DNA of 64,000 nt from Bryum argenteum (taxonomy: Eukaryota > Streptophyta > Bryopsida > Bryales > Bryaceae), in contig CM073330.1 in assembly GCA_037043015.1 (NCBI GenBank), forward strand, positions 4,179,263 through 4,243,262, given 5' to 3'. The position numbers and the translations under genes are program-made. Positions 46,001-58,695 of this stretch are shown piece after piece (position 1 is the stretch's first letter; every line of letters begins with the position of its first letter). The notes beneath the pieces are model-generated. The model was not told where the DNA came from, did not search any database, and saw only the letters and a list, made by a program, of their open reading frames with translations.

Positions 46001-49000
46001 TCCCGGCATGGTCGTGCACCGTGAGCCCCGGCGTGCCCGCTGAGGGCTTGAGGCCGTGAAGCATCCCAACTCCCTCGCTGCGGCTGCGAGTCTTTGCCGT
46101 CTCGTGCGTGCCCGCCCCATCGTGAGCCTCGGAGAGCCCGTTGCGCCGCGAGCCCCCGCGTGCCCGCTGCGGCGTCCAAGCTTCCCCGCTTTCACTGCGA
46201 GTCTCGGCGTGCTCACGAGCCGTGAGTCTGGCGTGTCCGTAACGACGTGTGCCCCGGCGTGCTTGTTGAGGCGTCCCAGCTCCCTCGATGCGGCTGAGGC
46301 TCACGGCGTGCTCGTGCGCCGTGAGCCTGTCGTGCAATGGCCCGCTGCGCGGTGAGCCCCGGCGAGCCCGATGCACCGTAAGCCCCCGCGATCCCGTTGC
46401 GCCATGATCACCGGCGTGCACACTGAGGTTCTGCGAGTCTGCGGGTCCCGGCGAGCTTGCTGCCATGTGAGACATGGCTGCGCGTGCCAGCTCCTCCGTG
46501 AGCCCCGGCGATCTCGTTGCGCCATGGGCCCCGGGTGCCCGCTGCGGCGTCCCAGCTACCTCGCCTTGGTTGCGAGTCCCGGCGTACTCACGCGCCGTTG
46601 GCGGTGCGTGCCCGCACTTTCGTGAGCCGCGGTGAGCCCGTTGCGCCGTCAGCCCCGGCGTGCCCGCTGTGGCGTCTGAACTCCCTCGCTGCGGCTGCGA
46701 GATCCCGCCGTTTCGTGCTCGCTGCCTCGTATGCCCCGGCGTGAGCCTCGGCGAGCCGTCGCGCCGTGAGCCCTGGCGTGCCTGCTTCAGAGTCCGAGGT
46801 CCCTCGCTGCGGCTCCGAGTCTCGGCCGTCTCGTGCGCGCGAGCAAGGCGTCCTCGCTGCGGCCTCAGAGCTTCCTCGCTTCAGGGCGACCTCGCTGCCA
46901 CGCGAGCCCCGGCGTGCCTGAACCCGTGCCCGTTCCCGCTCCTTCGTGAGCCCCGGTGAGCCCGTAGCGCCATGGGCCTCGGCGTGCCCGCTGCGGCGTC
47001 CAACCTCCCTTGCTCGGTCTGCGAGTCCAGGTGACCTCGCTGCCACGTGAGCCCCGGCGTGTCCGTGCCCGCTCCTTCGTGAGCCCCGGCGATCCCGATG
47101 CGCGATGAGGCCCGGCGTGCTTTCTGCGGCCTCGAGGCTCCCTCGCTTGCCCTGCGAGTCCCGGTGGGCTCTCTGCCACGCGAGCCCCGGCGTGCCCGTG
47201 CCCGCTCCTTCGTGAGTTCCGGTGAGCCCGTTGCGCCATGGGCCCCGGCGTGCTTGCTGCGGCATCCAACCACCCTCGCTCGTCCAACTACCGACGACCT
47301 CGCTGCCTCGTATGCCCCGGCGTGCCCGAGACCGGTCCTCCTTGAGCCTCGGCGAGCCCGTTGCGCCGTGAGCCCCGGAGTGACTGCTTCAGCGTCCGAG
47401 GTCCCTCGCTGCGGCTGCGAGTCCCGGCCGTGTCGTGCGCGTGAGCAAGGCGTCCTCGCTGCTGCGTGAGCCCCGGCGTGCCCGAGCCAGCTCCTCCGTC
47501 AGCCCCGGCAATCCCGTTGCGCGATGAGCCCCGGCGTGCCCTCCGCTTCCTCAGAGCTCCCTCGCAAAGTCTGCGAGTCCATGCGAGCTCGCTGCCATGT
47601 GAGCCCCGGCGTGCCCGTGCCGGCTCCTTCTTGAGCCCTCCTGAGGCCGTTGCGCCGTGAGCCCCGGCGTGCCCGCTGCGGCGTCAATCCTTCCTCGCTA
47701 AGTCTGCGAGTCCTGGCGAGCTCGCAGCCACGTGAGCAAGGCGTCCTCGTTGCGGCCTCAGTGCTCCCTCGCTTCAGGGCGAGCTCGCTGCCAAGTGAGC
47801 CCCGGCGTGCCCGTGCCCGCTCCTTCGTGAGCCCCGGCGATCCCGATGCGCGATGAGGCCCGGCGTGCCCTCTACGGCCTCGAGGCTCCCTCGCTTGCTC
47901 TGCGAGTCCCGGCGAGCTCGCTGCCACGCTAGCACCGGCGTGCCCGTGCCCGCTCCTTCGTGAACTCCGGTGAGCCCGTTGCGCCGTGAGCCCCGGCGTG
48001 CCCGCTGCGGCGTCGAACCTTTCCTCGCTCCCACGTGAGCTCCGGCGTGCCCGTGCCCGTTACTTCGTGTGGCCCGGTGAGCCCGTTGCGCCATGGGCCC
48101 CGGCGTGCCCGCTGCGGCGTCCAAGCACCCTCGCCCGTCCAACCACCGGCGACCTCGCTGCCTCGTATGCCCTGGCGTGCCCGAGCCCGCTCCTCCGTGA
48201 GCCTCGGCGAGCCCGTTGCGCCGTGAGCCCCGGCGTGCCTGCTTCAGCGTCCGAGGTCCCTCGCTGCGGCTGCGAGTCCCGGCGAGCTCGCTGCCACGCG
48301 ACCACCTCGTGCCCGTGCCTGCTCCTTCGTGAGCCTCAATGAGCCCGTTGCGCCCTGAGCCCCGGCGTGCCCACACCGGCGTCCATCCTCCTTCGCTCGT
48401 CCAACCACCGGCGACCTCGATGCCTCGTAGGCCCCGGCGTGCCCGTGCCCGCTCCTCCGTGAGCCTCGGCGAGCCCGTTGCGCCGTGAGCCCCGGCGTGC
48501 CTGCTTCAGCGTCTGAGGGCCCTCGCTGCGGCTGCGGGTCCCGGCCGTCTCGTGCGCGTGAGCAAGGCGACCTCGCTGCTGCGTGAGCCCCGGCGTGCCC
48601 GAGCCAGCTTCTCCGTGAGCCGTGGCGATCCCGTTGCGCGATGAGCCCCGGCGTACCCTCCGCTACCTCAGAGCTCCCTCGCAAAGTCTGCGAGTCCATG
48701 TGAGCTCGCTGCCATGTGAGCCCCGGCGTGCTCGTGCCGGCTCCTTCTTGAGCCCTCCTGAGCCCGTTGCGCCGTGAGCCCCGGCGTGCCCGCGGCGGCG
48801 TCCAACCTTCCCTCGCTGCCACGTGAGCCACCTCGTGCCCGTGCCCGCTCCTTCGTGAGCCTCGGTGAGCCCGTTGCGCCGTGAGCCCCGGCGTGCACGC
48901 TGCGGCGTCAATCCTTCCTCGCTGGGTCTGCTAGTGAGGGCGAGCTCGCTGCCACGTGAGCCCCGGCGTTCCCGAGCCCGCTCCTCGGTGAGCCACGGCG

Positions 49001-52000
49001 AGCCCGAGCCCGCTCCTCCGTGAGCCCCGGAGATCCCGATGCGCGATGAGGCCCGGCGTGCCCTGTGCGGCCTCGAGGCTCCCTCGCTTGCTCTGCGAGT
49101 CCCGGCGAGCTCGCTGCCACGCGACCACCTCGTGCCCGTGCCCGCTCCTTCGTGAGCCTCAATGAGCCCGTTGCGCCCTGAGCCCCGGCGTGCCCACACC
49201 GGCGTCCATCCTCCCTCGCTCGTCCAACCACCGGCGACCTCGATGCCTCGTAGGCCCCGGCGTGCCCGAGCCCGCTCCTCCGTGAGCTTCGGCGAGCCCG
49301 TTGCGCCGTGAGCCCCGGCGTGCCTGCTTCAGCGTCTGAGGTCCCTCGCTGCGGCTGCGAGTCCCGGCCGTCTCGTGCGCGTGAGCAAGGCGTCCTTGCT
49401 GCTGCGTGAGCCCCTGCGTGCCCGAGCTAGCTCCGTGAGCAAGGTGTCCTCGCTGCTGCGTGAGCCCCGGCGTGCCCTCCGCGGCCTTAGAGCTCCCTCG
49501 CAAAGTCTGCGAGTCCATGCGAGCTCGCTGCCACGTGAGCCCCGGCGTGCCCGTGCCGGCTCCTTCTTGAGCCCTCGTGAGCCCGTTGCGCCGTGAGCCC
49601 CGGCGTGCCCGCGGCGGCGTCCAACCTTCCCTCGCTGCCACGTGAGCCACCTCGTGCCCGTGCCCGCTCCTTCGTGAGCCTCGGTGAGCCCGTTGCGCCG
49701 TGAGCCCGGGCGTGCCCACACCGGCGTCCATCCTCCCTCGCTCGTCCAACCACCGGCGACCTCGATGCCTCGTAGGTCCCGGCGTGCCCGAGCCCGCTCC
49801 TCCGTGAGCCTCGGCGAGCCCGTTGCGCCGTGAGCCCCGGCGTGCCTGCGACTGCGTCCGAGGTTCCTCGCTGCGGCTGGGAGTCCCGGCCGTCTCGTGC
49901 GCGTGAGGAAGGCGTCCTCGCTGCTGCGGGAGCCCCGGCGCGCCCGAGCCAGCTCCTCCGTCAGCCTCGGCGATCCCGGTGCGCGATGAGCCCCGGCGTG
50001 CCCTCCGCGGCCTCAGAGCTCATTCGCTAAGTGCGAGTCCCGGCGAGCTCGCTGCCACGTGAGCCGCGGCGTGCCCGTGCCCGCTCCTTCTTGAGCACTC
50101 GTGAGACCGTTGCGCCGTGAGCCCCGGCGTGCCCGCAGCGGCGTCCAACCTTCCCTTACTGCCACGTAAGCCCCGGCTTGCCCGTGCCCGCTCCTTCGTG
50201 AGCACCGGTGTGCCCGTTGCGCCATGGGCCCCGGCGTGCCCGCTGCGGCGTGCCCGAGCCCGCTCCTCCGTGAGCCCCGGCGAGCCCGAGCCCGCTCCTC
50301 TGTGAGCCCCGGCGATTCCGTTGCGCGATGGGCCCCGGCGTGCCCTCTGCGGCCTCGAAGCTCCCTCGCTGGGTCTGCGAGTCCATGCGAGCTCGCTGCC
50401 ATGTGAGCCCCGGCGTGCCCGTGCCCGCTCCTTCTTGAGCCCTCGTAAGCCCGTTGCGCCGTGAGCCCCGGCGTGCCCGCGGCGGCGTCCAACCTTCCCT
50501 CGCTGCCACGTGAGCCTCGGCGAGCCCGAGCCCGCTCCTCCGTGAGCCCCAGCGAGCCTGAGCCCGCTCCTCTGTGAGCCCCGGCGATTCCGTTGCGCGA
50601 TGGGCCCCGGCGTGCCCTCTGCGGCCTCGGAGCTCCCTCACTGGGTCTGCGAGTCCCTGCGAGCTCGCTGCCATGTGAGCCCCGGCGTGCCCGTGCCCGC
50701 TCCCTCTTGAGCCTCGGTGAGCCCGTTGCGCCGTGAGCCCCGGCGTGCCCACACCGGCGTCCATCCCCCCTCGCTGGGGCTGCGACTCCCGGCTTGGTCG
50801 TGGGCCGTGTGTCGCGCACCTCTCCTTGAGGAGTGCCCACAACACCAAGGGCCCAAGGGGGACACCGGAGTGACGCCCGGGCCTTGGGGTGCCAAGGTGA
50901 AGGGAACCTAAGTGGGCCTAGTGTGGGAGAGGACCCCGGGCGTTGGAGACGCCTCTCACCCACGGAGACTAGGAGCCACGAGGGAATGGACATGAGATTA
51001 TGGAAGCTCATGTTGCCACGATTCCGGGATGCTAAGGAGCACCTCATTTGGAGGTGTGAGCTAAAAGTTATGGAAGATTGTGGGACTAAAGGGAGTGCTG
51101 TCCAGGGACAGTGCTGGACTGGGAAGCTGGCCCGGGACTCCCGAATCTTCAGAGGGGCATAACTCCCTCAATACTTGTCGGAATGAGGCAAGTAAGGTGT
51201 CTATCGGCATCTACTTGACGAGTAGATGTCGATAGAGTGGTCGCTCGTCGCGTTTGGATGCGGGACGAGGTAGATACGAGCCCTGGAAGGTTCGGGAAGT
51301 CTCCCGGGGCCTTCCAGCGGCTAAGGCATTGGGAGATTGGGTGGTCTTCCAAACCTTAGAGGTGTGAGGGTCCAGCCCTTCACCTAGGACCAGGGGCTGC
51401 CGAATCCCACAGAGTATACTATGGGGAGGGCTGGTCTCCTCCCCACTCCCATGGTGCCTTGGTGGTGACCAAGGTGGGAGTCCCAGTGGTGTGGCTAGTG
51501 TTGGGGCCTCACCATGGGGACTCCCAAGCCAAGGTGAGTCCCAATGGGTGGAGCTAGTGTTGGGGCTCCACCATGGGGACTCAAAGTGCAAAATGAGGCA
51601 CGGTGGGTGGAGCTAGTGTTGGGGCTTCACCACGGTGGCTCATAAGGACAAGGTGAGTCCCGGTGGGGGAGCTAGTGTTGGGGCTTCACCACGGGGACTC
51701 ATATAGGCAAAATAAGGACCATGAGTGCTACCGATGTGGGGTGGTGTCTCACCGCCGGCGTTGTGATTACTTGGTGGCCTTGGGGTCACCATGGTGGTCA
51801 TGGGCGGTGGTGAGGAGACACCACCAAGTGCGGTTAGGCCGCGTGGTATGGGAGTGCCACCAAGTTGGGCCTTGGACATAAGTGGAAGTCCGCACCTAAC
51901 CATTGGCTACCTACGAAGGGGTTGAGTCCCGGTTGCATGAGTAGGAGGGATTGATAACCAAGCGGTGAGCTTGGTGGTTGGTATGGAGAGCTAACTTTGT

Positions 52001-55000
52001 GCATGTGGGGGATGTGCAGAGTTAGCGCTCGTGACACTTGCTAGAGTTGGGAAAAAGTTGGTGTAAGCCAAGGTGAGCTAGCAAGGGTTGCGACACCGTG
52101 AGCCTGTGTCCAGGCGTGCCCGTGTCCCGGCGTGCCCGTTGCGCCGCGCCCGTTGTTCGCCGAGAGCCCCGGCGTGCCCCCTCCGCCTTGAGTCGCGGCC
52201 CCGGCGTGCTACCTGATTTGTGAGTTCTTGCTTGCCACGTGCAATGCGAGTCCCGGCGTACCAGCTTGGACCAGTACCAGCTACGGCGCGAAGTACCCGC
52301 TGCGTCTTGAGCCGCGACGTACCAGCTTGGACCCGAGTCTCGGCGTGGCCATTTCGACAAGAATGCACGGGTACCCGTAGCGTCCAAAATCCCGGCAGGC
52401 TTGCGTCGTCGAATTACCATCCAGGTCAAAATTTCCATCTTTACTACCATTTCTCCTTTGATGCATGCGTTTAAGGTTGCATATCGTGTGAAAATGCATC
52501 AATACTTTAATTTCCTTACACTTTCGTCAGTTAGAAGTAACGGCGTGGAAGATAAGTACTTTCCGGTTGAATAAATGTGCATAGACAGGTTACATCATGG
52601 GATATCGCAGTTGCTTTTGCGCCTTTTTCGGCACTGTTTATTTTCAAGATTTGAAGAAAACAACATTACAAATCATAAATCCCCGTAGAAATTCTTGCAC
52701 TGATGATTTGTTCGATTGTTGGAGGTTGACATTGCAGGTGCCGGGATTGTGGCCATCGTGATCTCGTGACTGACTAGCAGACTTCGACGCCGGCACTGGC
52801 GGACATAGTCTTTGCGCCGGCGGACCCATCATTGGGCCGGCTTACGTCCATCTGCAGCCGGCATACACCCTCATAGCGCCGGCGGACCACTCCCAGCGCC
52901 GGCACCGGCGGACATAGTCTTTGCGCCGGCGGACCCATCATTGGGCCGGCTTACCTCCATCTGCAGCCGGCATACACCTTCATCGCGCCGGCGGACCACT
53001 CCCAGCGCCGGCACGACAAACCAAGCTGGCTCACGCCGGCAACGGCGGACACTATTTCAGCGCCGGCGGCTCCCTCAAGTGGCCGGCTTACCTCCATCTG
53101 TAACCGGCGTATAACTTCAAGGCGCCGGCGGAGCCCTCCCGGCGTGGGCTCATCTGTCCCAAGACGCGGCGCAGCAAGTCTTGGCGTCCCGGCGAACCAA
53201 GTACCCAATTCCCAAGTCCTTGCGTTTGAACGTGCCAGCGTGTTTGCGTTTCAGCATCCCAAGTCCCGGCGCAGACCATGCGTGGAGAATCTTTTTTTCC
53301 GCGGATCAACCGTCGACACCTTCGCCGAAGTCCCGAGCGGACCCTTACTTTCGTTTGAGGCCGGCGCATATGAAATTTGCACCGGCGGACCGCCCCCTCG
53401 CGGCGGCTCGCCATGCGTTTCATGTCGCGCCGTCACGCAGCGACCAATATCTCGTCGTGCTGGCTTGTCCCCCTCGCGCCGGCTTACACATCAACGCTGG
53501 CACGGGCGGTGTTCGTGTTCGCGCCGGCGGATCCCTCAAAGGGCCGGCTTACCGGCTTGTGCTTCCGGACATTAACCTCTTCGCGCCGGCGGAGCCCTCC
53601 CGGCGTGCCGTCTTGCAAAGCTTTTGCTGCGTTTCGAATTCCGGCGTACTGGCACCGTCTCGCTGCATTTCGAGACATGACGTACTCGGGGCCGCTCCGT
53701 CTCAAGTCCGGACGCACCCGCAGCGAGAAAAGTCCCGGCGGTCCCCGCTGCGTCCTTGCGTTCTGGGCATTCGTGCTGCGTTTTGAGTCATGGCATGCGT
53801 TCGGAAAACGCATTTGACCTCATCGCTTAGTTCGGGCAAATCCTTACATTATCTTATCTGTTTTGCAGATGCAGGTGAAGAAGATGATCAGGGGATGAGG
53901 CGCACGGAGGCAAATGAGGCGATTGCTGCGATCGACGGCGATCCTGCTGACGAGTTCCCGGCTTTAGAAGAAACGGATGAGGGTGCACCTACCGAAGATG
54001 TGCTTACGGAAGCTGATGTCACCAAGGAGGTTAATAGCCTAATCACTTCGGAAGCCGCCGTGAGTGTCTCCAAAATTCAGAAGTTGCGATTCCAACCGGT
54101 TCACAAGTCTCGGATGGCTATCCCGCTTTGTCGAATGGTGGGGCTGCCGGTGGTGAGGCCAGCCATGAAATCCGATATTGCAATGCTCCAAGATCACTTT
54201 CGTGATGTTGGCTACGTTGAAGGGCAAGGCGTGTTTTATGTTTCTCTCGAGAACGATGTAAAAGAGAAAGATAAGCCGAAGACAGTTGACGTGACAGAAG
54301 ATACGATCGCGTCGTGGAGCCCGAATTGGGTTAAGGTGAATGCTGAATTTGAGAAGTTCTTGCTGGTTGACCCAGACCTAGAGAAGTTTTCGAACAAGAT
54401 GTTTCACGTCTGGGACGGAAACCATCGTTTGCAAGCTTGGTACCCATATATTAACGAAGAGAAGTCTCACGATCTCGCCTGGCACTTTAGTGTTGATTGC
54501 ATCGTGCTTGAGTTGAAAGGCGACAACATGGCGGCATTGACCGCACTTCACGAGATCAACTGGTAAGCTTTATTCCTCCTACCTTACAGTGATTTGCACC
54601 TCGACCCGTCCAAATCTAAACCTTGTCGTCTGAATGTTTTCAAAATCTTTCTGAAAGTGTCTTAGTTGGTTTGATAACTAATAGTTTTTTTACACACTTT
54701 TGCAGGCGAAACGAGAACTCTCATGTTCAACTGAACTTGGTACACAAGCTGTATCGGGTTCAGAGGATTGGACGGCAGGATGTCTCGTATTTCAGGGGCA
54801 TAATCACACCAGAAGAAGAAGCTGCTTCGAACCTGAAAAACCTGACAAAGTCCACCTGGTTCAAGCTCACTGTCAACGCCTTATGCAATGTCTTATACCA
54901 GGTATGACTTCCTTCATTGCTTCTGCTAGCTTATTTCTGGGCTTTTTCTTATGTGTGAATGTTTTGCAGACCGAGTTCGCTCAGGCCGCGGCCAAAGCTG

Positions 55001-58000
55001 CTTCAGACTTCAGGCGTGATAGCGTCTTAGGCAAGTTCACCGCAACGACGATCCATGACGCAGTCAACCAAGCAGTGAACGACAAGAAATCCACGACATT
55101 GAGTGAGTTAAGAAAACAGTTACCTATATGTGACCCAAAAAATACTGACCGTTTTTTGGAGCTTGTGAAGGAGCATTACGAGACATTCCGCGAGGTTGAG
55201 ATGTCGCAGGAGAAGCTCTTCTATTTTGCAACTTCAGCCATGGATATAGACACTAAGGTGCTTTGGTTGAATCGGTGGAATCAGTCCACAAAGTTTCGGG
55301 AGAACCAGCGTTTCCCGAAACTCGGTTTCACAGAACAGCAATACCTTCACTTCCTCAACAAAGCCACTTGGTGGTCTCAGGTAAGATTGTTCGATGTCCC
55401 ACTCTTTGATGTTTAATTTTCTAACATTGTAATGTCTTTACGCCCTTGTATATGCTTCTAACTTAATGTTGTGCTTTGAAATTTGTGCAGTTGTCCAATG
55501 CCGTGACGAAGGAGTTTGAAGTGGAGATGAGCATGATGAACCAAGTTGTCAATTATAATCCTCTTGGTGCTCCGGAGCCCATCGACACGGTCACGGAGTA
55601 CGTTGAGAGAATGAGGATAGCGCTGTGGGACACTGCATTCTACCGGGAGTTTGGCATCAAAGACAAGGATCAGAAAGAAGGAGGGAAGGGCGTGCACAAG
55701 AACAACCCCCCGGAGAAGCAGCCATACTTTGAGAAGGCGACGTCTCGAGTGCTTTATCGATACGTAAAGCACGTGCTTCTTCCCGCGAAGGCTATTTCAA
55801 AGACACCTACTAGCTTCGTGAATTACACGAATACGGCGGACGAGAAGTGCATGTTCACCCCTGGTCAGTTGAAAGACTTCGGCAAGCAACATTATGTCGC
55901 ATGTGGTTGGTACATGGACATGCCGAAGGGCCAATGCCCAGAGTTTGAAGAAGAAATTCTATCTAAGATCGAGCCGGAGCTTCTCAAGCTAAAGTCCAAG
56001 ATAGTTCTCGAGGAGACGCAGCCCGATTCCTCCAAGAGTCGAAGGAAGAGGAAGAACCCGCCTGCCGTCTTGACGCCACCCATGGAGGTCCAAATTCCCT
56101 CTCCTGTGTCTCAGGCACTTGTTGGAATTGCAGATCATGCAGGCGAAGAAGTCCTTATCATCGATGACGAGTTTGAGGACACGAATGCATCAAGACGGGG
56201 GCGCTTGGTTAAGAAACCTCGTCGTGATTCTCCGTCACCTTATTATGATAACTCGAAGTCCTGCGATTCTATGCTCCCCTCATCCCTTCGAGGAATGATG
56301 CTGGACATACATCCAGTTCTGGCACCGACCGGCGCTCGGGTAAAGCTCATCAACGACACCCTGGTTCGCTGGTGGGATGTGAAGGCGATGGGTGACCCTT
56401 TTCCAGAGGAGTATGAAGAAACGAAGACATTTCTAACAGAGGTACAACTTTATTTAAATCGGAATTCTTTAACAAGCCTTATGAGTCTTAACATTTGCTC
56501 ACTTTCGATGGCATGGCAGGTATCTGCAGGACGCCGTTTATACTTTGAAGGTGTTCTTCAAGTCGGACGTGCTGGCGTCGATCTGATGCTTGCGGACTAT
56601 CCTGACGCCCTACGCGTTCCGGGAGTATCCGATCCCGAGCACCAAATTCCACGATGGAATTCGAACCAACCGAATTATTTGAAGACTATCGCCGAATTCG
56701 CCTTCAAATATCTGCATGATGACGGGGCTGTAGTCATTTTCTACCCAGATTCATATGCAGTGCGGAAGAAGATTGAGGCATTCACCGTCAACTTCAACCT
56801 CAAGATTGCACTAGAATGGAATGTTCTCAACTCTCTCCCGCTGTGCAGCCCATCGCATCCAGCACGATTGGTAAGATTTTGTATCATTTCCTCGCTCCAC
56901 CATTGCTTTGACAGGGGCTTCTGAGTCGCCGGCGCTTTGAGGGACAGCGGTCGGTGCCGGCGGTCGCCATTTGCCTTCGAGACCAGCAAATTCGGTTGCG
57001 TTAACCCTCGCCGACCATCGTTAACACCCGCGCACAAGTTGTCCGCCGGTGAGCCTTCCTGGCGCCGGCTTAGTCATCTGAGCGAAGGCATCGGCGGATA
57101 CTCCCGGCACCGGCGGATTTTAACTCATCACGATCTGAGCTGCACCCAGCAGCTGAAACGCCGGCGCCGGCGGATGGAGCCTGGCGGCCGGTGAACAGCA
57201 TCAACGCCGGCACCGGCGGGCCCTGGCACGCTGCCGGTGACCCCGGTCTGTCTGCCGGCGGACCCTGCCAGGCACCGGCGTACCCTGCCGCGCACCGGCG
57301 GAGTGCTCACCGGCGCCGGCGGACCCTGCCTGGCACCGGCGGAGTGCTCACCGGCGCCGGCGGAGCCTGCCTGGCACCGGCGGAGTGCTCACCCTTGCCG
57401 GCATGCCCAGCCTGGCTGCCGGCGGTCTCCTCACCGGCGCCGGCTAGGTCTGCCTCGCAGCCGGGAGTCTCCTCTCTTGCGCCGGCGTGCGCTGGCTTCC
57501 TCTCGCCGTGCTTCTCACTGGCGCCGGCTTGCACATCTTCGTTCCAGGATCACTACTTTGAAGTTACGGCTTGCCCTGCGTTGCTGCTTGCGAATTGCTC
57601 CACGGCGCCGGCTGACACCTCAGTGCCGCTGGCTAAACCACCACGGCTCCTCTCTCACATATCCTCGTGCCAGTCACTTCAAAACAACTTCAAGGGCCTC
57701 ATTTGTTGTGGTTGTTGCTGTATTTGAGCATAGGCATGAACTTATATTCTTGTAAAGCTGTTTGCGTTTGTCAGCAAATTAATCATTAAGGCTGACTTTT
57801 TTTGAATTTGATTTGCAGACTTACATCTCCAAGGCCGTTGTTATGGTCAGAGCGCTGCCACCTGGTACCCGACGTCAGCCTATCCGCCTCGATATTAAGC
57901 TCGATCCCCATACACCTGGCGTTGACTTGAATACACAAGACATGTTGTTCAACGCTGTCGACGAGCAGAATCTTCTTCGGAAATTGGATGGAAAACCATG

Positions 58001-58695
58001 GAGAGGTCCGAAGGAGCGCTCGGTGCTCTTTTTCAAGCCACTCATATATGGGATGTGCCCCGAGAGAGGCGTTGTGATGGATTTTGGAGCTGCAACAGGT
58101 AATCGCTTGCATCCACATTCATTTAGGAATTGGAACGTTTATGTGCTTGCGTTCATTTGAATTATTGAGCCGAAATTACTTTCATTGACTCTGTGATGTC
58201 GACTATATCCGCAGGCGCATCTGTTCGGGCTGCGCTCTCCCTAAACCGCAACGTGTTGGCACTCGAGGGAGACCGTGAAATCTTCAACGAAATCCTACTG
58301 CCACTTAGCATTCCAGCGCTCCCGCTTCCAAGCACACCGGACACAATGAACGCAGAGATTGCTGGCGAAGATTCACCAGTCCATGCTGCAAAGCGCGATG
58401 GTTTTTGTAAGTGACTTTGCATTATTTGGATTTGAGTTATGCAATCATATGGTATATTATTCTAATCAATTTGTTTTGTTGCTTGTGCAGTTTAGTGAGT
58501 GTATTTGACGCATTTTCTATGCTGCCAATTAGTCCTCCAGTATCGTTTACGCTTCCTTTATACGCCGAAGGCCTTGCAGACGCCTTTGCTAGTGTTGTAT
58601 CAGACTCCTCTCCGGATATTGTCCCGACACGTCGTCGGTACAATCCAGGAGTGATGCGTTACTTAGACTTAAGTGCCTCAGAATCAGATTCATGA
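43084..58695 (+). CDS. ParB-like domain fused to a beta-class DNA methyltransferase-like domain
   Basis: Ten predicted exons join in one frame of 1204 codons: 43084-43341, 43419-43500, 53869-54562, 54706-54901, 54970-55380, 55491-56441, 56520-56870, 57819-58098, 58215-58406 and 58496-58695. The first intron looks GC-AG; the second is 10.4 kb and full of satellite DNA, and its junction continues an acidic run. The N-terminus is basic. Residues ~195-330 resemble the ParB/sulfiredoxin fold (VRP near 210, DGNHRLQAW near 296). A central ~450 residues are unrecognised. The C-terminal part has LADYPD (~890) where beta-class enzymes have DPPY, then DFGAATG (~1068) and LALEGD (motif I). Order IV then I fits the beta class. 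Motif IV is degenerate, so activity is uncertain. Bacterial and phage ParB-methylase fusions exist. Confidence 0.72.
43870..44020. repeat. 22-bp minisatellite
   Basis: About five copies of a ~22-bp unit containing CTGACCTCGCACAGTCTCGA, with related CCGACCTCGCA units at the edges. Confidence 0.85.
44500..44715 (+). other. Possible exon within the large intron
   Basis: An open stretch begins at an ATG (44506), continues through a potential acceptor (GCAG near 44543) and ends at a good GTAAGA donor near 44714. The product is unremarkable, rich in Pro, Gly and Ser. It may be a cassette exon of the methyltransferase gene or a chance frame. Confidence 0.25.
45730..50800. repeat. 5-kb GC-rich satellite
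   Basis: The core phrase GAGCCCCGGCGTGCCCG recurs throughout, mixed with GCTGCGGCGTCC, GCCCGTTGCGCCGTGAGC and GCGAGCTCGCTGCCACG. Higher-order units of several hundred bp are visible: a phrase containing ACCACCGGCGACCTCG recurs near 48140, 48405, 49230 and 49755. The repeat leaves several frames open on both strands, which yields long spurious reading frames rich in Arg, Gly and Ala. Confidence 0.9.
51460..51890. repeat. ~55-60-bp tandem repeat
   Basis: About five units share GGAGCTAGTGTTGGGGC, followed by TCACCAYGGGGACTC and AAGGTGAGTCCC. Units are degenerate at the right end. Confidence 0.75.
52080..52390. repeat. Outlying block of the GC-rich satellite
   Basis: GGCGTGCCCGTGTCCCGGCG and AGTCCCGGCGTACCAGC phrases resemble the main satellite, separated from it by 1.3 kb. 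Confidence 0.65.
52790..53790. repeat. GCCGGCGGA repeat block at the end of the large intron
   Basis: Two ~107-bp units (about 52807-52913 and 52914-53020) share TTTGCGCCGGCGGACCCATC and CATCTGCAGCCGGCATACAC. More degenerate GCGCCGGCGGA motifs continue almost to the splice acceptor at 53868. Confidence 0.85.
56930..57630. repeat. GCCGGCGGA repeat block in the 948-bp intron
   Basis: The motif of the 52.8-53.8 kb block recurs, with a ~42-bp unit (57265-57400) containing GGCACCGGCGGAGTGCTCAC. It fills the intron 56871-57818, whereas most other introns downstream of 53869 are about 70-150 bp. Confidence 0.85.

Larger units (their letters stand above)
43501..53868 (+). other. 10.4-kb satellite-filled intron
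   Basis: The donor GTAAGT follows a phase-1 exon ending in Asp/Glu codons. The acceptor TTTTGCAG precedes an exon in the matching phase that continues the acidic run, so the pair is compatible. The interior holds a minisatellite (43870-44020), unassigned frames near 44.2-45.1 kb, the large satellite (45.7-50.8 kb) and other repeats. An internal promoter near 53.8 kb is the alternative. Confidence 0.6.

Noticed and set aside
45449..51047. Many long minus-strand and plus-strand reading frames rich in Arg, Gly, Ala and Ser
   Set aside because: They follow the satellite repeat, overlap in several frames on both strands and have no domain. They are products of repeat composition, not genes.
52812..53817. 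Overlapping frames in the GCCGGCGGA block
   Set aside because: They are open because of repeat composition and are followed directly by a splice acceptor. I treat the block as intron.
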